From the NCBI RefSeq assembly GCF_006539865.1, contig NZ_BJNV01000055.1, positions 1-34,195 on the forward strand: a stretch of DNA of 34,195 nucleotides, written 5' to 3'. A program made the translations under genes and the position numbers. The stretch is from Zoogloea ramigera (lineage in GTDB: Bacteria > Pseudomonadota > Gammaproteobacteria > Burkholderiales > Rhodocyclaceae). Each line of letters starts with the position of its first letter. Within the stretch, counting starts at the first letter, position 1. The notes beneath the pieces were generated by a model. The model saw nothing but the letters and a program-made list of their open reading frames with translations, had not been told where the DNA came from and did not search any database. Shown piece after piece: positions 24,273-32,546 of this stretch.

Positions 24273-25910
24273 ATGATCGATGACACCCGGGCCGCGGCCA
24301 TGGAATGGCTCCGCCGCCTGCCTCTTCTTGTCGGCTTCATTGGGCTCTACGTGGCACTCGATGCGGCCAGTTTCATCCACCCGCTCCACGGCCTCAACAT
24401 CACCCCGTGGAACCCGGCGCCGGCCCTGGGGCTGGTGCTGGTCGTCCGCCTGGGCCGGATCGCCTGGCTGCCGCTGACCATCGCGGTCGTCGTTGCCGAG
24501 CTGGCCATGCGCCGCGGCGGCCTGCCGACCTGGCAGGCGCTGGTGCCGGCGCTGGTGCTGGCCGGGGGTTACTTCCTGCTTGGCCGGCTGCTGGCCCGCC
24601 GGCTGGCCGCCGCGTCCCTGCTCAACGACCGGCGCACGCTTTTTGCATGGTGGTGGCGGGTGGCGGTGGGCACCTTTCTCATCAGCGTGGTCTACCTATT
24701 TGCGCTGCGGGTGGTGGGGCTGCTGCCCCCGGCCCGCTGGTGGATCGGCCTGCTGCGCTTCTGGGTGGGCGACGGGGTCGGCATCTCGATCATGATGCCG
24801 CTGATGTGGTGGCTTACCAGCCCGCGGGCCCGCGGCCTCTTGCGCCGCACCGTGGCGCGGCCCGAAAGCCTGGGCTACTTGCTGCTGGCCGGCGTCACCC
24901 TGTGGGTCGCCTTCGGGCTCGGCGGCCACAACGGCTTCAAGCTCTTCTACCTGCTCTTCCTGCCCGTGGTGTGGGCGGCGGCGCGCCAGGGCATGGCCGG
25001 GGCCATCGTGTGTGCGGCCTTCGTGCAGGTCGGCATCATCGTGGCGATGCGCCTGCTGCACTACAACGCGGTGTCGGTGGCCGAGCTGCAGATTCTGGCG
25101 ATGGCGATCGCGATGGTGGGTTTCTTCGTGGCGGCGGCGGTGGATGAACAGCGCCGCACCGGCCAGGAGCTGCGCCAGAGCCTGCGCCTGGCCGCCGCCG
25201 GCGAGATGGCCGCGACTCTGACCCACGAGCTCCACCACCCGCTGACCGCGCTCAGCGCCTATGCCGGCGCCTGCGAGCAGCTGCTCGAGCGGGGCGAGGT
25301 GGGCGAGCGCCTGCATTCGGCGATCCGCTGCGTGGTGCGCGAATCGGCGCGCACCAGCGAGGTCGTGCATCGCCTGCAGGGCTTCTTCCGCAGCGGTTCG
25401 CCGGAGCTCGAGAGCGTGAGCCTGGGCGAGCTGGTCGACAGCGCCGCCGCGCCCTACCGGCTGCGGGCGGAGCGCAGCGGCATCCGCCTGCGCATCGCCA
25501 CCATGCCCGACCTGACGCTGCGGGTCGACCGCCTGCAGGTCGAGGTGGTGCTGCGCAGCCTGCTCGGCTTCGCCTTCGACGCCGTCTCCGACAGCCCGCG
25601 CCAGCCGCGGCGGATCTGGGTGGCGGCCTGGAAGGACGGCCACGACCGGGTCTGCCTGCGCATCGAGGATTCCGGCTCGGGGCTCACCCCCGACCAGGTG
25701 CTGCACCTCTTCGAGCCCATCGCGCCGTCCGGCTCGGGCAAGCGCCAGTCGGGGCTGGCGATCAGCCGGGCCATCGTGCACTCCCACGGTGGCCGCCTGT
25801 GGGCCGAGACGTCCAACCACGGCGTGCTCAAGTGCGAGCTGCCGATCGAGCGCCACACCGTCGCCCCCGCTCCGGTGGCACCGAACGAAGCCGCCCCGGC
25901 GGTCTCCTGA
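24273..25910 (+). CDS. MASE1-domain sensor histidine kinase with an altered N-box
   Basis: 545 aa from the ATG at 24273 (a second ATG at 24300 is possible). Residues 1 to about 289 are a MASE1 integral membrane sensor of about eight helices, with WNPAPALGL and RFWVGDGVGIS. The kinase core has an H-box of the form THELHHPLTALSAY with phospho-acceptor H318. The ATPase domain has DSGSGLT (466-472) and the GLAIS loop (494-498). The N-box region reads SLLGFAFDAV, with Phe433 where kinases carry the Mg-binding Asn. ATP use may therefore be impaired or unusual. No response regulator is adjacent. It lies after the dctA terminator, so it is probably expressed independently; a DctB-like role is not supported because the periplasmic domain is missing. 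Confidence 0.88.
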   Translation: MIDDTRAAAMEWLRRLPLLVGFIGLYVALDAASFIHPLHGLNITPWNPAPALGLVLVVRLGRIAWLPLTIAVVVAELAMRRGGLPTWQALVPALVLAGGYFLLGRLLARRLAAASLLNDRRTLFAWWWRVAVGTFLISVVYLFALRVVGLLPPARWWIGLLRFWVGDGVGISIMMPLMWWLTSPRARGLLRRTVARPESLGYLLLAGVTLWVAFGLGGHNGFKLFYLLFLPVVWAAARQGMAGAIVCAAFVQVGIIVAMRLLHYNAVSVAELQILAMAIAMVGFFVAAAVDEQRRTGQELRQSLRLAAAGEMAATLTHELHHPLTALSAYAGACEQLLERGEVGERLHSAIRCVVRESARTSEVVHRLQGFFRSGSPELESVSLGELVDSAAAPYRLRAERSGIRLRIATMPDLTLRVDRLQVEVVLRSLLGFAFDAVSDSPRQPRRIWVAAWKDGHDRVCLRIEDSGSGLTPDQVLHLFEPIAPSGSGKRQSGLAISRAIVHSHGGRLWAETSNHGVLKCELPIERHTVAPAPVAPNEAAPAVS

Positions 25911-26075
25911 GCGTCCCCAGGGCCGGGCTCCGCCCCGCCCGCCCCCCAGGAGGGCAAGGAAACTTTGGGCGGCCCTGCGTTTGCTTGAGCGCCCCGCGTC
26001 GGCCAGCGGGCGTTGTCGCCCGCGGCGGGCGGTTGCATACTGGGTCCTGTCGCCATTCAAGCGGAGGACGCAGCA

Positions 26076-26738
26076 ATGGTTCAGCACCCCGGCCGTACCA
26101 GCCAGCCCGACGACGAGGACGAGGAGCCCTTCGGCGGGCTCGTCCGCTACGAGCGCCACATGCCCATCCATCAGGTGTCCTACTACCTGTGTGGCGAGCT
26201 GCAGGCGCCGCAGTACTACACCGAGCTGTTCTACACCCTGCGCACCGCCGCCGAAACCGACCTGATCTATCTGCACATCAACTCCCCGGGCGGCGATTTC
26301 AACACCGGGCTGCAGATCATCAACAACATGCTGGCCTCCGAGGCGCACGTGGTCACCGTGCTCGAGGCGCGCGCCTATTCGATGGCGGCCTTCATCTTCC
26401 TGTCGGGCGACGAGCTGATCGTGCACGACAACTGCCAGCTGATGTTCCACACCTACTCAAGCAGCTTCGCCGGCAAGGGCAGCGAGCAGCTCGCCGAAGT
26501 GCACGCCCTCGGCAACTGGTTCGAGAAGGTCACCACCCGGCTGTGCACGCCCTTCCTGAGCGCCGCCGACATCAACCACATCCTGCAGGGCAGCGACCTG
26601 TGGATGGATTCGGACGAGATCCGGCGGCGGCTGGAGCGCATGAAGCCGGTCAAGCCGGCGGTGCGGAAGAAGGCGGTGGGGGCCAAGGAGCCTGCAGGGG
26701 TGGCAAGAAAGGTGGCGCGCGGAGCGGGTACGAAATAG
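26076..26738 (+). CDS. ClpP-like serine protease homologue
   Basis: 220 aa from the ATG at 26076, with GGAGG ten bases upstream. It has the ClpP/crotonase fold: YLHINSPGGDFNTGL (65-79), the nucleophile region EARAYSMAAFIFLSGDE with S102, and MFHTYSS with H125. The acidic residue would come from the C-terminal part (WMDSDEI). The N-terminus is acidic (PDDEDEEPFGG). The C-terminus ends in a basic tail rich in K and A that is unusual for ClpP. It is not next to clpX or tig, so it is not the housekeeping ClpP. It resembles the stand-alone ClpP-like proteins found in bacteria and phage; the substrate is unknown. Confidence 0.87.
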   Translation: MVQHPGRTSQPDDEDEEPFGGLVRYERHMPIHQVSYYLCGELQAPQYYTELFYTLRTAAETDLIYLHINSPGGDFNTGLQIINNMLASEAHVVTVLEARAYSMAAFIFLSGDELIVHDNCQLMFHTYSSSFAGKGSEQLAEVHALGNWFEKVTTRLCTPFLSAADINHILQGSDLWMDSDEIRRRLERMKPVKPAVRKKAVGAKEPAGVARKVARGAGTK

Positions 26739-26841
26739 GCGGACTCAGGGCCAGGGTGGTCTAGGATCAAAGCAGCCGGCACGCCAGGCGGCGCGCCGTG
26801 CAGAGTCTGGCCTGATGACGCGCTTGAATGAGGAGGCTGTG

Positions 26842-27408
26842 ATGCTGGCGAGTTTGATAAGACAGGGAGTTTCCATCAGGGGCCTTGCCGAACTGCTGAA
26901 CGGTGGGGGTGGGGTCGTCGGTGGGGATCGTGGGCAGATAGACCGAGGCATCAACGGCAGCTATACGGCCAGCGGCGACGTCATCACCTTCTTTGGCGAC
27001 ACATCCGGCGAGCACCCGGTCAACATCCTCCCCTACGTTGCGGGCGCCATCTCTTATTCGCAGATGCGGGGCAAGGAGACCATCAGCGGCGAATTCACCG
27101 GCTGCGTGATGGCCATCTACAACGACGCTGGAACCACCCGCGTGTGTCATGTGGATACCGCCAAGCCCAGCTCGGGTGACGCACCAAGCAAGACAAGGTG
27201 GGCACAGATCAAGGGCCAGGCAGGCTTCGAGATGGCGGATGAACTGTCGACGAACGGAATGCTCGGCAAGTTTCTGGACACCCATGCGCCCGACGAGAGC
27301 TTCCGCACCCTGAGCATTCTCGGTGTGGCGACGCCGGTGATCGGGATCACCAGCTATTACGTGACCAGGCAGAACGGTGTGTACACCGTTGTCGGGTTGG
27401 GGACGTGA
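26842..27408 (+). CDS. Hypothetical protein with a TGC...HVDT motif
   Basis: 188 aa from the ATG at 26842, chosen because GAGGAGG lies five bases before it; an in-frame ATG at 26815 has no such site. It begins MLASLIRQGVSIRGLAELL, followed by a Gly-rich stretch (21-28). The central EFTGCVMAIYNDAGTTRVCH places C88 and H103 in a pattern that could be a Cys-His pair, but no family was recognised and catalysis is speculative. There is no signal peptide or membrane helix. It follows the ClpP-like gene by 103 bp on the same strand. Base composition is less GC-rich than its neighbours, hinting at a later arrival. Confidence 0.65.
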   Translation: MLASLIRQGVSIRGLAELLNGGGGVVGGDRGQIDRGINGSYTASGDVITFFGDTSGEHPVNILPYVAGAISYSQMRGKETISGEFTGCVMAIYNDAGTTRVCHVDTAKPSSGDAPSKTRWAQIKGQAGFEMADELSTNGMLGKFLDTHAPDESFRTLSILGVATPVIGITSYYVTRQNGVYTVVGLGT

Positions 27409-27493
27409 GGGCTTGAGCCAGGGCCGTGAAATCCGGCACCAGTCTCCCCGTTCTGCTCGAGCGCCACGATGCTCCGCCTCATCATCCGTTAGG

Positions 27494-27509
27494 GCGCAGT
27501 CGTCTGCGC
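27494..27509. terminator. Small hairpin between convergent genes
   Basis: gcgcag (27494-27499) pairs with ctgcgc (27504-27509) around tcgt in the gap between the hypothetical gene (plus) and pqiC (minus). A short T-run (cttttc) follows about 20 bases later on the plus strand. Weak evidence for termination. Confidence 0.3.
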
Positions 27510-27591
27510 GTTGAGGCGGGCGCTTTTCAGTAGTGTGACGATGTCGCTGCGGCTACCCCGGTAGTCAGGGTTGAGCATCGTCCTTGGGCCC

Positions 27592-28167
27592 CTACGGCAG
27601 CGCCGCCGCAATCTCCGCCGCCAGCGCATCCACCAGCCGTCCGTGGGCGCTGGCGAGGGCCTCGAAGGTGGGGGCGGCGATGGCTTCGGTGGCGCTGAAG
27701 CGGCGGCTGGTGATGTCGCGGCCGGCCTGGCGGATTGTCCACACGGCTTCCAGCGTGACCCGCTCGAAGCCGTCGGCTTCGAAGCGCTGCACGTCGATCG
27801 GCACGCTCAGCGTGGGCTCGGCGATGCTGGCCTGGGGCCAGGCGACGCTGCGCGCGTAGGGGCTGCGGCGGGCCAGGTCGGCGGCGACGCGGCGGGCGAT
27901 CTCGGTTTTGAGGGGCGCGGCCCAGCGGTGGTGCTCGGCAACCTCGGCGCGGCTGCCGGCGAGGCGCACGATGAGCAGGCGGTCGATGGTGGCCGGCACG
28001 CTCACCGGGCCGACCACCAGGCTCGCGCCGGTGCTGGCCGGGGCGCTTGCGGCCGGCGGCGGGGCGAGGGGGCCGAGGGTGTAGAACTGGAGCGGCGGGG
28101 TGCTGCTGCAGGCGCCGAGCAGGCCGGCCAGGGCGAGGGCGGGCAGGGCTTTGAGGAGGTGTTTCAT
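27592..28167 (-). CDS. pqiC: PqiC-like outer-membrane lipoprotein
   Basis: 191 aa. The lipoprotein signal peptide ends LLGAC (C20). The mature part has the PqiC/ABC-type auxiliary lipoprotein pattern: FYTLGPLAP near the start, SLVVGPVSVPATIDRLLIV, and AEHHRWAAPLKTEIARRVAA. PqiC is the outer-membrane partner of the PqiAB intermembrane lipid transport tunnel. The true start is the ATG at 28167, which shares one base with the stop of the preceding gene (TGATG); the longer open frame upstream is the antisense-like extension of another gene. It is last in the pqi operon. Confidence 0.9.
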   Translation of the reverse strand: MKHLLKALPALALAGLLGACSSTPPLQFYTLGPLAPPPAASAPASTGASLVVGPVSVPATIDRLLIVRLAGSRAEVAEHHRWAAPLKTEIARRVAADLARRSPYARSVAWPQASIAEPTLSVPIDVQRFEADGFERVTLEAVWTIRQAGRDITSRRFSATEAIAAPTFEALASAHGRLVDALAAEIAAALP

Positions 28168-28709
28168 CAGCGGGCCTCGGGGCTGGGGCGGGCCGGCGCG
28201 GCGCATTGGGTGGCTACCCAGCGGGCGTCGGTGTCGGCCTGCATGTCGCCCTGGGCGCCGCGCATGTGGATGCGGGTGGTGAAGTGCTCGGGGCTGGCGA
28301 TGGTCGTCTCGAAATCGGCGGTGCCCGGGGGCTGGGTGCAGTTGAGGCGGCCGCGCACGGTGTTGCCGGCCCTGGTGACGCTGGCCAGGGTGCAGCCGCC
28401 GTCGGTCTTGCCGGTGTAGATGTTGTCCTGGCGGGCCTGTTCGGGGGTGATGCAGCTGCGCACCGCGCCGTCCTTGCCGAGCTGCACGCCGCGGGCGGCC
28501 ATCTGTTGCTGGAGCATGCGCTGGGTTTCGGGGGGCAGGTTCTTCATCTGCTTCTGCATTTCGGCCATCTGGGCCGACATGTCGGGCATGCCGGCGGCGC
28601 TCATGCGCGTGGAGCGGAACTCCCACAGGCCGGGGCGGATGTCGGCGGCCTGGGCGGTGGCGGCAGCCAGCAGGAGCAGGCCGGCGGCGAGGCGGTGGGC
28701 GGTGTTCAT
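28167..28709 (-). CDS. DUF3617 secreted protein within the pqi operon
   Basis: 180 aa with a signal peptide (about 1-22, cleaved after AQA). The mature part begins ADIRPGLWEFRSTRM, followed by a Met/Gln-rich helix (MSAQMAEMQKQMKNLPPETQ), then two cysteines in RSCITPEQA and DGGCTL and a final MQADTDARWVATQCA. This is the DUF3617 pattern: periplasmic, function unknown. It lies between pqiB (32 bp upstream) and pqiC (one-base overlap), a place normally empty in pqi operons, so a role in envelope lipid transport is plausible by position only. Confidence 0.88.
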   Translation of the reverse strand: MNTAHRLAAGLLLLAAATAQAADIRPGLWEFRSTRMSAAGMPDMSAQMAEMQKQMKNLPPETQRMLQQQMAARGVQLGKDGAVRSCITPEQARQDNIYTGKTDGGCTLASVTRAGNTVRGRLNCTQPPGTADFETTIASPEHFTTRIHMRGAQGDMQADTDARWVATQCAAPARPSPEAR

Positions 28710-28741
28710 GATCGGCTTCCTTTCGTGCGGCGTTGCGTGGC

Positions 28742-30376
28742 TCACGGCTTTTCCTCGGGCTTGCCGCGCAGCAGGGCTTCGGGGTGGCGGTCGAGGGTGT
28801 CGGCCAGGTGGCGCAGGGCCTGGGCGGCGCGGCCGAGCTCCTGCAGGCTGGCGCGCAGGTCCTGCTGCAGCGGGGCGTCGCTGGCGATGAGCTTGCGGGT
28901 GTCGGCGATGGCCGAGCGGGCTTCGACGATGGTGCTGCGCACCTCGCCGTCGGTGAGATTGTCGATGCGTTTCAGCAGCGCCTCGGTTTCGTCGACGCTG
29001 CGCTGCAGGCTGGCGAGCAGCTTGCGGGTGTCGGTGCCGATCTGTTCGATGGGCAGCTTGTCGAGCTTGCCGACGATGCGCATCAGGGTGGTCTGCAGCT
29101 CGTCGAGGCTGCCGCGCTGGGTCGGCAGCCGGGGCGGGCTGGCGGCCCAGTCGGGGCGGGCCGCGCCGGCGCCGGGGAAGAAGTCGAGGGCCACGTAGAG
29201 CTGGCCGGTGACCAGGTTGCCGTTGCGCAGCTGGGCGCGCAGGCCCTTGGCGACGAGCTGGTCGACAAACGCACGGAAGGCCGCGTCTTCGCTGGTGGCG
29301 CCGGCCGGCAGGCGCGACTTGCTGCCCGCGGTGCGCAGGCGGCCGGGTTGCAGGGAGACTTCGACGTGCATGCTGATGTCGGCGCTGTCGAGGTTGAGCT
29401 GGGGCTGGATGGCGACGACCTCGCCGATGGTGATGCCGCGGAAATCCACCGGCGCGCCCACCGACAGGCCGCGGACCGATTCGGTGAAGCGCAGCACGTA
29501 GTGCTGGCGCTCGTCCACCTGCCGGCGGATGGCTTCTTCGCGGTTGGCAAACAGGCGGAAGCTGCGTTCGGCGGCGGCGGGCTCGTCGGGGCTGTCGGCG
29601 GGGGTCAGGAAGGCCAGGCCGCCGGCCAGGATGGCGGTGAGCGATTCGGTGTTCACCTGCACGCCGTCGGCGCCGACCTTGACGTCGACGCCGCCGGCGT
29701 TCCAGAAGCGGGTGTCGTTGGTCACGAAGCGGTCGTAGGGGGCCTTGATGAAGACGCGCACCTCGATCCGCTTGCCGTGCTCGCCCAGGCGGTAGCCGGT
29801 GACCTGGCCGGCCGGCATGCGGCGGAAATAAACCGGGGTGCCGACGCCGATCGAGCCGAGGGTCTCGGCGTGCAGCGTGAAATAGCGCCCGGGCACGTCG
29901 AAGCTGACCACCGGCGCGTCGTCGAGGGCGGTGAATTCGCGCCGTGCCTCGGCCGACTTGCCGGCGTCGAGGCCCACGTAGGTGCCGCTCAGGAGGGTGC
30001 CGAGGCCCGACACGGCGCTGCCCGACACCCGCGCGCTGACCATCCAGAAGCGGGTGTCGTCCACCAGCAGGTGGTCGGCCGAGCGGGCCAGGCGGGCGCC
30101 GGCGATCACATAGCTGCCGTCCTCGGCAAGGGTCACCGAGTCGATCTGGCCGACGTCCACGTCCTTGTACTTGATGCGCGTCTTGCCCGCTTCGAGGCCT
30201 TCGCCGGTCTTGAAGCGGATGGTGATGTCGGGCCCCTGCTGGTACCAGGTGTGGAGGGCCAGGAAGACCCCGATCAGCGCGGCGACGAGGGGGATCACCC
30301 ACACCAGCGGGATGCGGAAGCGCCGCGGCGTGTCGACGCGGGCGGTGGGCAGGGAGGAGGGCGTCGGTTCAGTCAT
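28742..30376 (-). CDS. pqiB: Intermembrane transport protein PqiB (MCE family)
   Basis: 544 aa with one N-terminal membrane helix (about 21-43). Three MCE domains follow in the periplasm: about 47-140 (IRFKTGEGLEAGKTRIKYKD), 163-260 (GRYFTLHAETLGSIGVGTPV) and 290-400 (YVLRFTESVRGLSVGAPVDF). A long helical C-terminus (about 430-535) would form the tunnel needle that spans the periplasm. PqiB stacks MCE rings to move lipids between inner and outer membrane. It overlaps the second pqiA gene by 8 bp. Confidence 0.95.
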   Translation of the reverse strand: MTEPTPSSLPTARVDTPRRFRIPLVWVIPLVAALIGVFLALHTWYQQGPDITIRFKTGEGLEAGKTRIKYKDVDVGQIDSVTLAEDGSYVIAGARLARSADHLLVDDTRFWMVSARVSGSAVSGLGTLLSGTYVGLDAGKSAEARREFTALDDAPVVSFDVPGRYFTLHAETLGSIGVGTPVYFRRMPAGQVTGYRLGEHGKRIEVRVFIKAPYDRFVTNDTRFWNAGGVDVKVGADGVQVNTESLTAILAGGLAFLTPADSPDEPAAAERSFRLFANREEAIRRQVDERQHYVLRFTESVRGLSVGAPVDFRGITIGEVVAIQPQLNLDSADISMHVEVSLQPGRLRTAGSKSRLPAGATSEDAAFRAFVDQLVAKGLRAQLRNGNLVTGQLYVALDFFPGAGAARPDWAASPPRLPTQRGSLDELQTTLMRIVGKLDKLPIEQIGTDTRKLLASLQRSVDETEALLKRIDNLTDGEVRSTIVEARSAIADTRKLIASDAPLQQDLRASLQELGRAAQALRHLADTLDRHPEALLRGKPEEKP

Positions 30377-31025
30377 GGGGCGGTTCGGAGGGGGAGGCGT
30401 CGGCGATCGGGTCCCAGATCAGGCGGGGGTCGAAGCTCATCGCGGCAAACATGGTGAGCACCACCACCGCCCCGAAGGCAACTGCCGCCGGGCCGGCCTG
30501 GATGGTGGCGAGGCCCTGGAACTGCACCAGCGCCACGAGGATGGTGATGACGTAGATGTCGAGCATCGACCAGCGGCCGACGAACTCGACCAGCCGGTAC
30601 AGCCGGGTGCGCTGCAAGGGCTGCCGGCGCGATCGCCGCTGGGCCGAGGCGGCCAGGTACACCAGGGCCATGATCTTGAGCAGCGGCACCATCACGCTGG
30701 CGAAGAACACCACCGCGGCCAGCGGCCAGGAGCCAGACTGCCACAAAAAGATGACCCCGCTCATGATCGTGTCGTGCTGCGTGCCGAGCAGCGAGGCGGT
30801 GGTCATCATCGGCAGCAGGTTGGCCGGCACGAAGAGGATCGCCGCCGCCAGCACCAGGGCCCAGGTGGTGGCCAGGCTGGCCGGCTTGCGCAGGTGCAGC
30901 GGTGCATTGCAGCGCGGGCAGCGCAGGGCGTGGCCACCCGTGGCCGGCGGGCGGGCGAGCTGGCCGCAGATGTGGCAGCTCAAGAGGCCGGCCTGGCGGG
31001 CGGTGAGGGCGGGGCGGTGGGTCAT
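30369..31025 (-). CDS. pqiA: PqiA-family membrane protein, second half
   Basis: 218 aa. An N-terminal zinc-ribbon-like pair (CHICGQ and CPRCNA) is followed by four membrane helices, with the PqiA signatures PANLLPMMTT and the sequence GRWSMLDIYVITILVALVQF. It corresponds to the C-terminal half of a full-length PqiA. It overlaps the upstream half-gene by 4 bp (ATGA) and pqiB by 8 bp, so the three are co-translated. PqiA is the inner-membrane partner of PqiB. Confidence 0.92.
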   Translation of the reverse strand: MTHRPALTARQAGLLSCHICGQLARPPATGGHALRCPRCNAPLHLRKPASLATTWALVLAAAILFVPANLLPMMTTASLLGTQHDTIMSGVIFLWQSGSWPLAAVVFFASVMVPLLKIMALVYLAASAQRRSRRQPLQRTRLYRLVEFVGRWSMLDIYVITILVALVQFQGLATIQAGPAAVAFGAVVVLTMFAAMSFDPRLIWDPIADASPSEPPHD

Positions 31026-31678
31026 GGGGTTGCGGTCGGGGCTGGCGTGGAGGCTTGCTCTGGGGTTTGCCAGATGAGCCGCGGGTCGAAGGCGCGGCCG
31101 GCCAGGGTGAGCACGACGATCAGCGCCGCCATCGCCCAGAACGCGGTGCCCAGGATCACCGTGGCCAGGTGCGACAGCTTGACCAGCGACACCAGCATGC
31201 CGAGCAGGAAGACTTCGACCATGCCCCACGGCTGCACCGAGCGTACCAGCCGGAAGAAGGGCGCCAGCCGCGGCGAGGCCCGCCCGAGGCGCAGGGGCAC
31301 CAGCACGGCGAGGATCATCAGCAGCTCAAGCACCGGAAACAGCAGGGCGGTGACGCCCACCAGCGCCGCCACCGGCCCCATGCCGTCGTGCCACAGGATG
31401 TGCAGCGCGCCGGCCAGGGTGACCTCGACGCGGCGGCCCTGCATCTCTAGGCCGACCAGCGGGTAGAGATTGGCGATGAGGTAGAGCACGGCGGCGGTGC
31501 ACGCCAGGGCCAGGCTGCGGTCGATGCTGTCGGGCGGGTTGCGCGCCAGCAGGGCGCCGCAGCGCGCGCAGCGGGCCGTCTCGCCGGGGGCGAGGGCGGG
31601 CTCGCGCTGGAGCAGGTCGCATTCGTGGCAGGCGATCAGGTCGGCCGGCAGGAGGGGGTGCGCATCAGGCGCCAGCAT
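31022..31678 (-). CDS. pqiA: PqiA-family membrane protein, first half
   Basis: 218 aa. It has two CxxC pairs (CHECDLL and CARCGAL) followed by four membrane helices, with LIANLYPLVGLEMQGRR and the sequence SVQPWGMVEVFLLGMLVSLV. It corresponds to the N-terminal half of full-length PqiA, the two halves being homologous repeats. It is the first gene of the pqi operon. The upstream gap to the PEP-CTERM gene is 93 bp and shows no strong promoter motif. Confidence 0.92.
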   Translation of the reverse strand: MLAPDAHPLLPADLIACHECDLLQREPALAPGETARCARCGALLARNPPDSIDRSLALACTAAVLYLIANLYPLVGLEMQGRRVEVTLAGALHILWHDGMGPVAALVGVTALLFPVLELLMILAVLVPLRLGRASPRLAPFFRLVRSVQPWGMVEVFLLGMLVSLVKLSHLATVILGTAFWAMAALIVVLTLAGRAFDPRLIWQTPEQASTPAPTATP

Positions 31679-31771
31679 GGACGGCCCCGGGAAAATGACG
31701 GTTAATTTTGCGGTGCAGTGATGCCCGGACGCAAGGGGGGCGGCCCGAAATGAGCGCGCCGGAGCGCGGGC

Positions 31772-32404
31772 TCAGCGCCGGCGGACCAGCCCGAGGGCCG
31801 CCAGCCCAAGGCCGAGCAGGGCCAGCGTGACGGGTTCGGGGATCGCGGACAGACCGTCGTCGAACTGCACTTCGTCGATGAGCAGCCAGGGGCCGTTCGC
31901 GGTGGCGGCCACCCGCAGGTAGCGGGCTTCGGTGCCCAGGCCGGGCAGGGTCAGGAAGCCGTGGGGGGCGCTGCTGCTGGGGTCGACGCCGTTGGCCGGC
32001 GTGGCCGCCACGCTGAGGGACAGGATCTGCGACCAGGTGGCGCCGTCATCGCTGCTGAACACCGTGACGGAGGGGAGCATCACGTCAGCGTGGCTGTCCT
32101 GGGTGCTGCCGACCCGCACGGTGTCGATCAGGCGACGGGTGCCGAAGTCGAAATCCACGTTCACCGTCCGGTCGTAGGCCCAGCCTGCCCATTCCTGGCC
32201 GTCGTTCACGGCCCAGCCGGCCTTGCCCAGCACGCCGTCGGTGAGCTTGGTGTAGGCCGGGTCGTGGTAGCACCAGGTGCCGCAATCGGTGGCCTGGTCG
32301 AAGCTGTAGGAAGCCGGGTTGATCGGGGCTGCGGCGGCACCGCCCTGCAGGAGGCCGGTGATGATGGTGGCCAGGGCAAGCTGGCGGAGGGTGGGCAGGC
32401 TCAT
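31772..32404 (-). CDS. PEP-CTERM sorted exoprotein with discoidin-like domain
   Basis: 210 aa. A signal peptide (about 1-26) precedes a domain resembling F5/8 type C (discoidin) carbohydrate-binding folds: WAYDRTVNVDFDFGTRRLID, then VRVGSTQDSHAD, FSSDDGATW and ARYLRVAATANGPWLLIDEV. The C-terminus is a classical exosortase signal: IPEPVTLALLGLG, a hydrophobic helix and a final RRR. PEP-CTERM proteins are processed by exosortase EpsH and exported with the exopolysaccharide or floc matrix. The start ATG at 32404 has no clear Shine-Dalgarno. A sigma-54-like promoter lies upstream. Confidence 0.92.
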   Translation of the reverse strand: MSLPTLRQLALATIITGLLQGGAAAAPINPASYSFDQATDCGTWCYHDPAYTKLTDGVLGKAGWAVNDGQEWAGWAYDRTVNVDFDFGTRRLIDTVRVGSTQDSHADVMLPSVTVFSSDDGATWSQILSLSVAATPANGVDPSSSAPHGFLTLPGLGTEARYLRVAATANGPWLLIDEVQFDDGLSAIPEPVTLALLGLGLAALGLVRRR

Positions 32405-32470
32405 GATCGGGTGTTGCTTGATGTCCGGATGCCGCAGGTGTTCTGTTTCTAGCGGCGGATGGTTGAATCA

Positions 32471-32486
32471 AGCAAAGATTGAGCCT
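32471..32486 (-). promoter_or_regulatory. Sigma-54-like promoter for the PEP-CTERM gene
   Basis: On the minus strand the 16 bases AGGCTCAATCTTTGCT match the -24/-12 consensus TGGCACG-N4-TTGCW in register: GG and GC are ten bases apart and the -12 half (TTTGCT) is exact. Expected transcription start is near 32460, giving a leader of about 56 bases. Sigma-54 control by the PrsK/PrsR pair is known for PEP-CTERM genes in related floc-forming bacteria. Confidence 0.6.
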
Positions 32487-32530
32487 ATTTTTATATCTCC
32501 ATGAATACGTTGAGATTTATATTTTTGATT

Positions 32531-32546
32531 TGTGACTTAAATCACG
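32531..32546. promoter_or_regulatory. CRP-like palindrome TGTGA-N6-TCACG
   Basis: tgtgacttaaatcacg (32531-32546) is close to the CRP/FNR-type palindrome TGTGA-N6-TCACA, in an AT-rich island. It lies about 70-85 bp upstream of the expected sigma-54 start of the PEP-CTERM gene and overlaps the last codons of the GspC-like gene. It could bind a CRP/FNR regulator or an enhancer-binding protein. Confidence 0.5.

Noticed and set aside
24273-25910. DctB-type sensor for dctA
   Set aside because: The sensor part is a MASE1 membrane domain without the periplasmic Cache region, a strong terminator separates the genes, and no DctD regulator is adjacent.
28167-30302. A 711-aa minus-strand protein
   Set aside because: Only the last 180 residues (DUF3617) are real; the rest is a shadow of pqiB with Arg/Pro-rich sequence.
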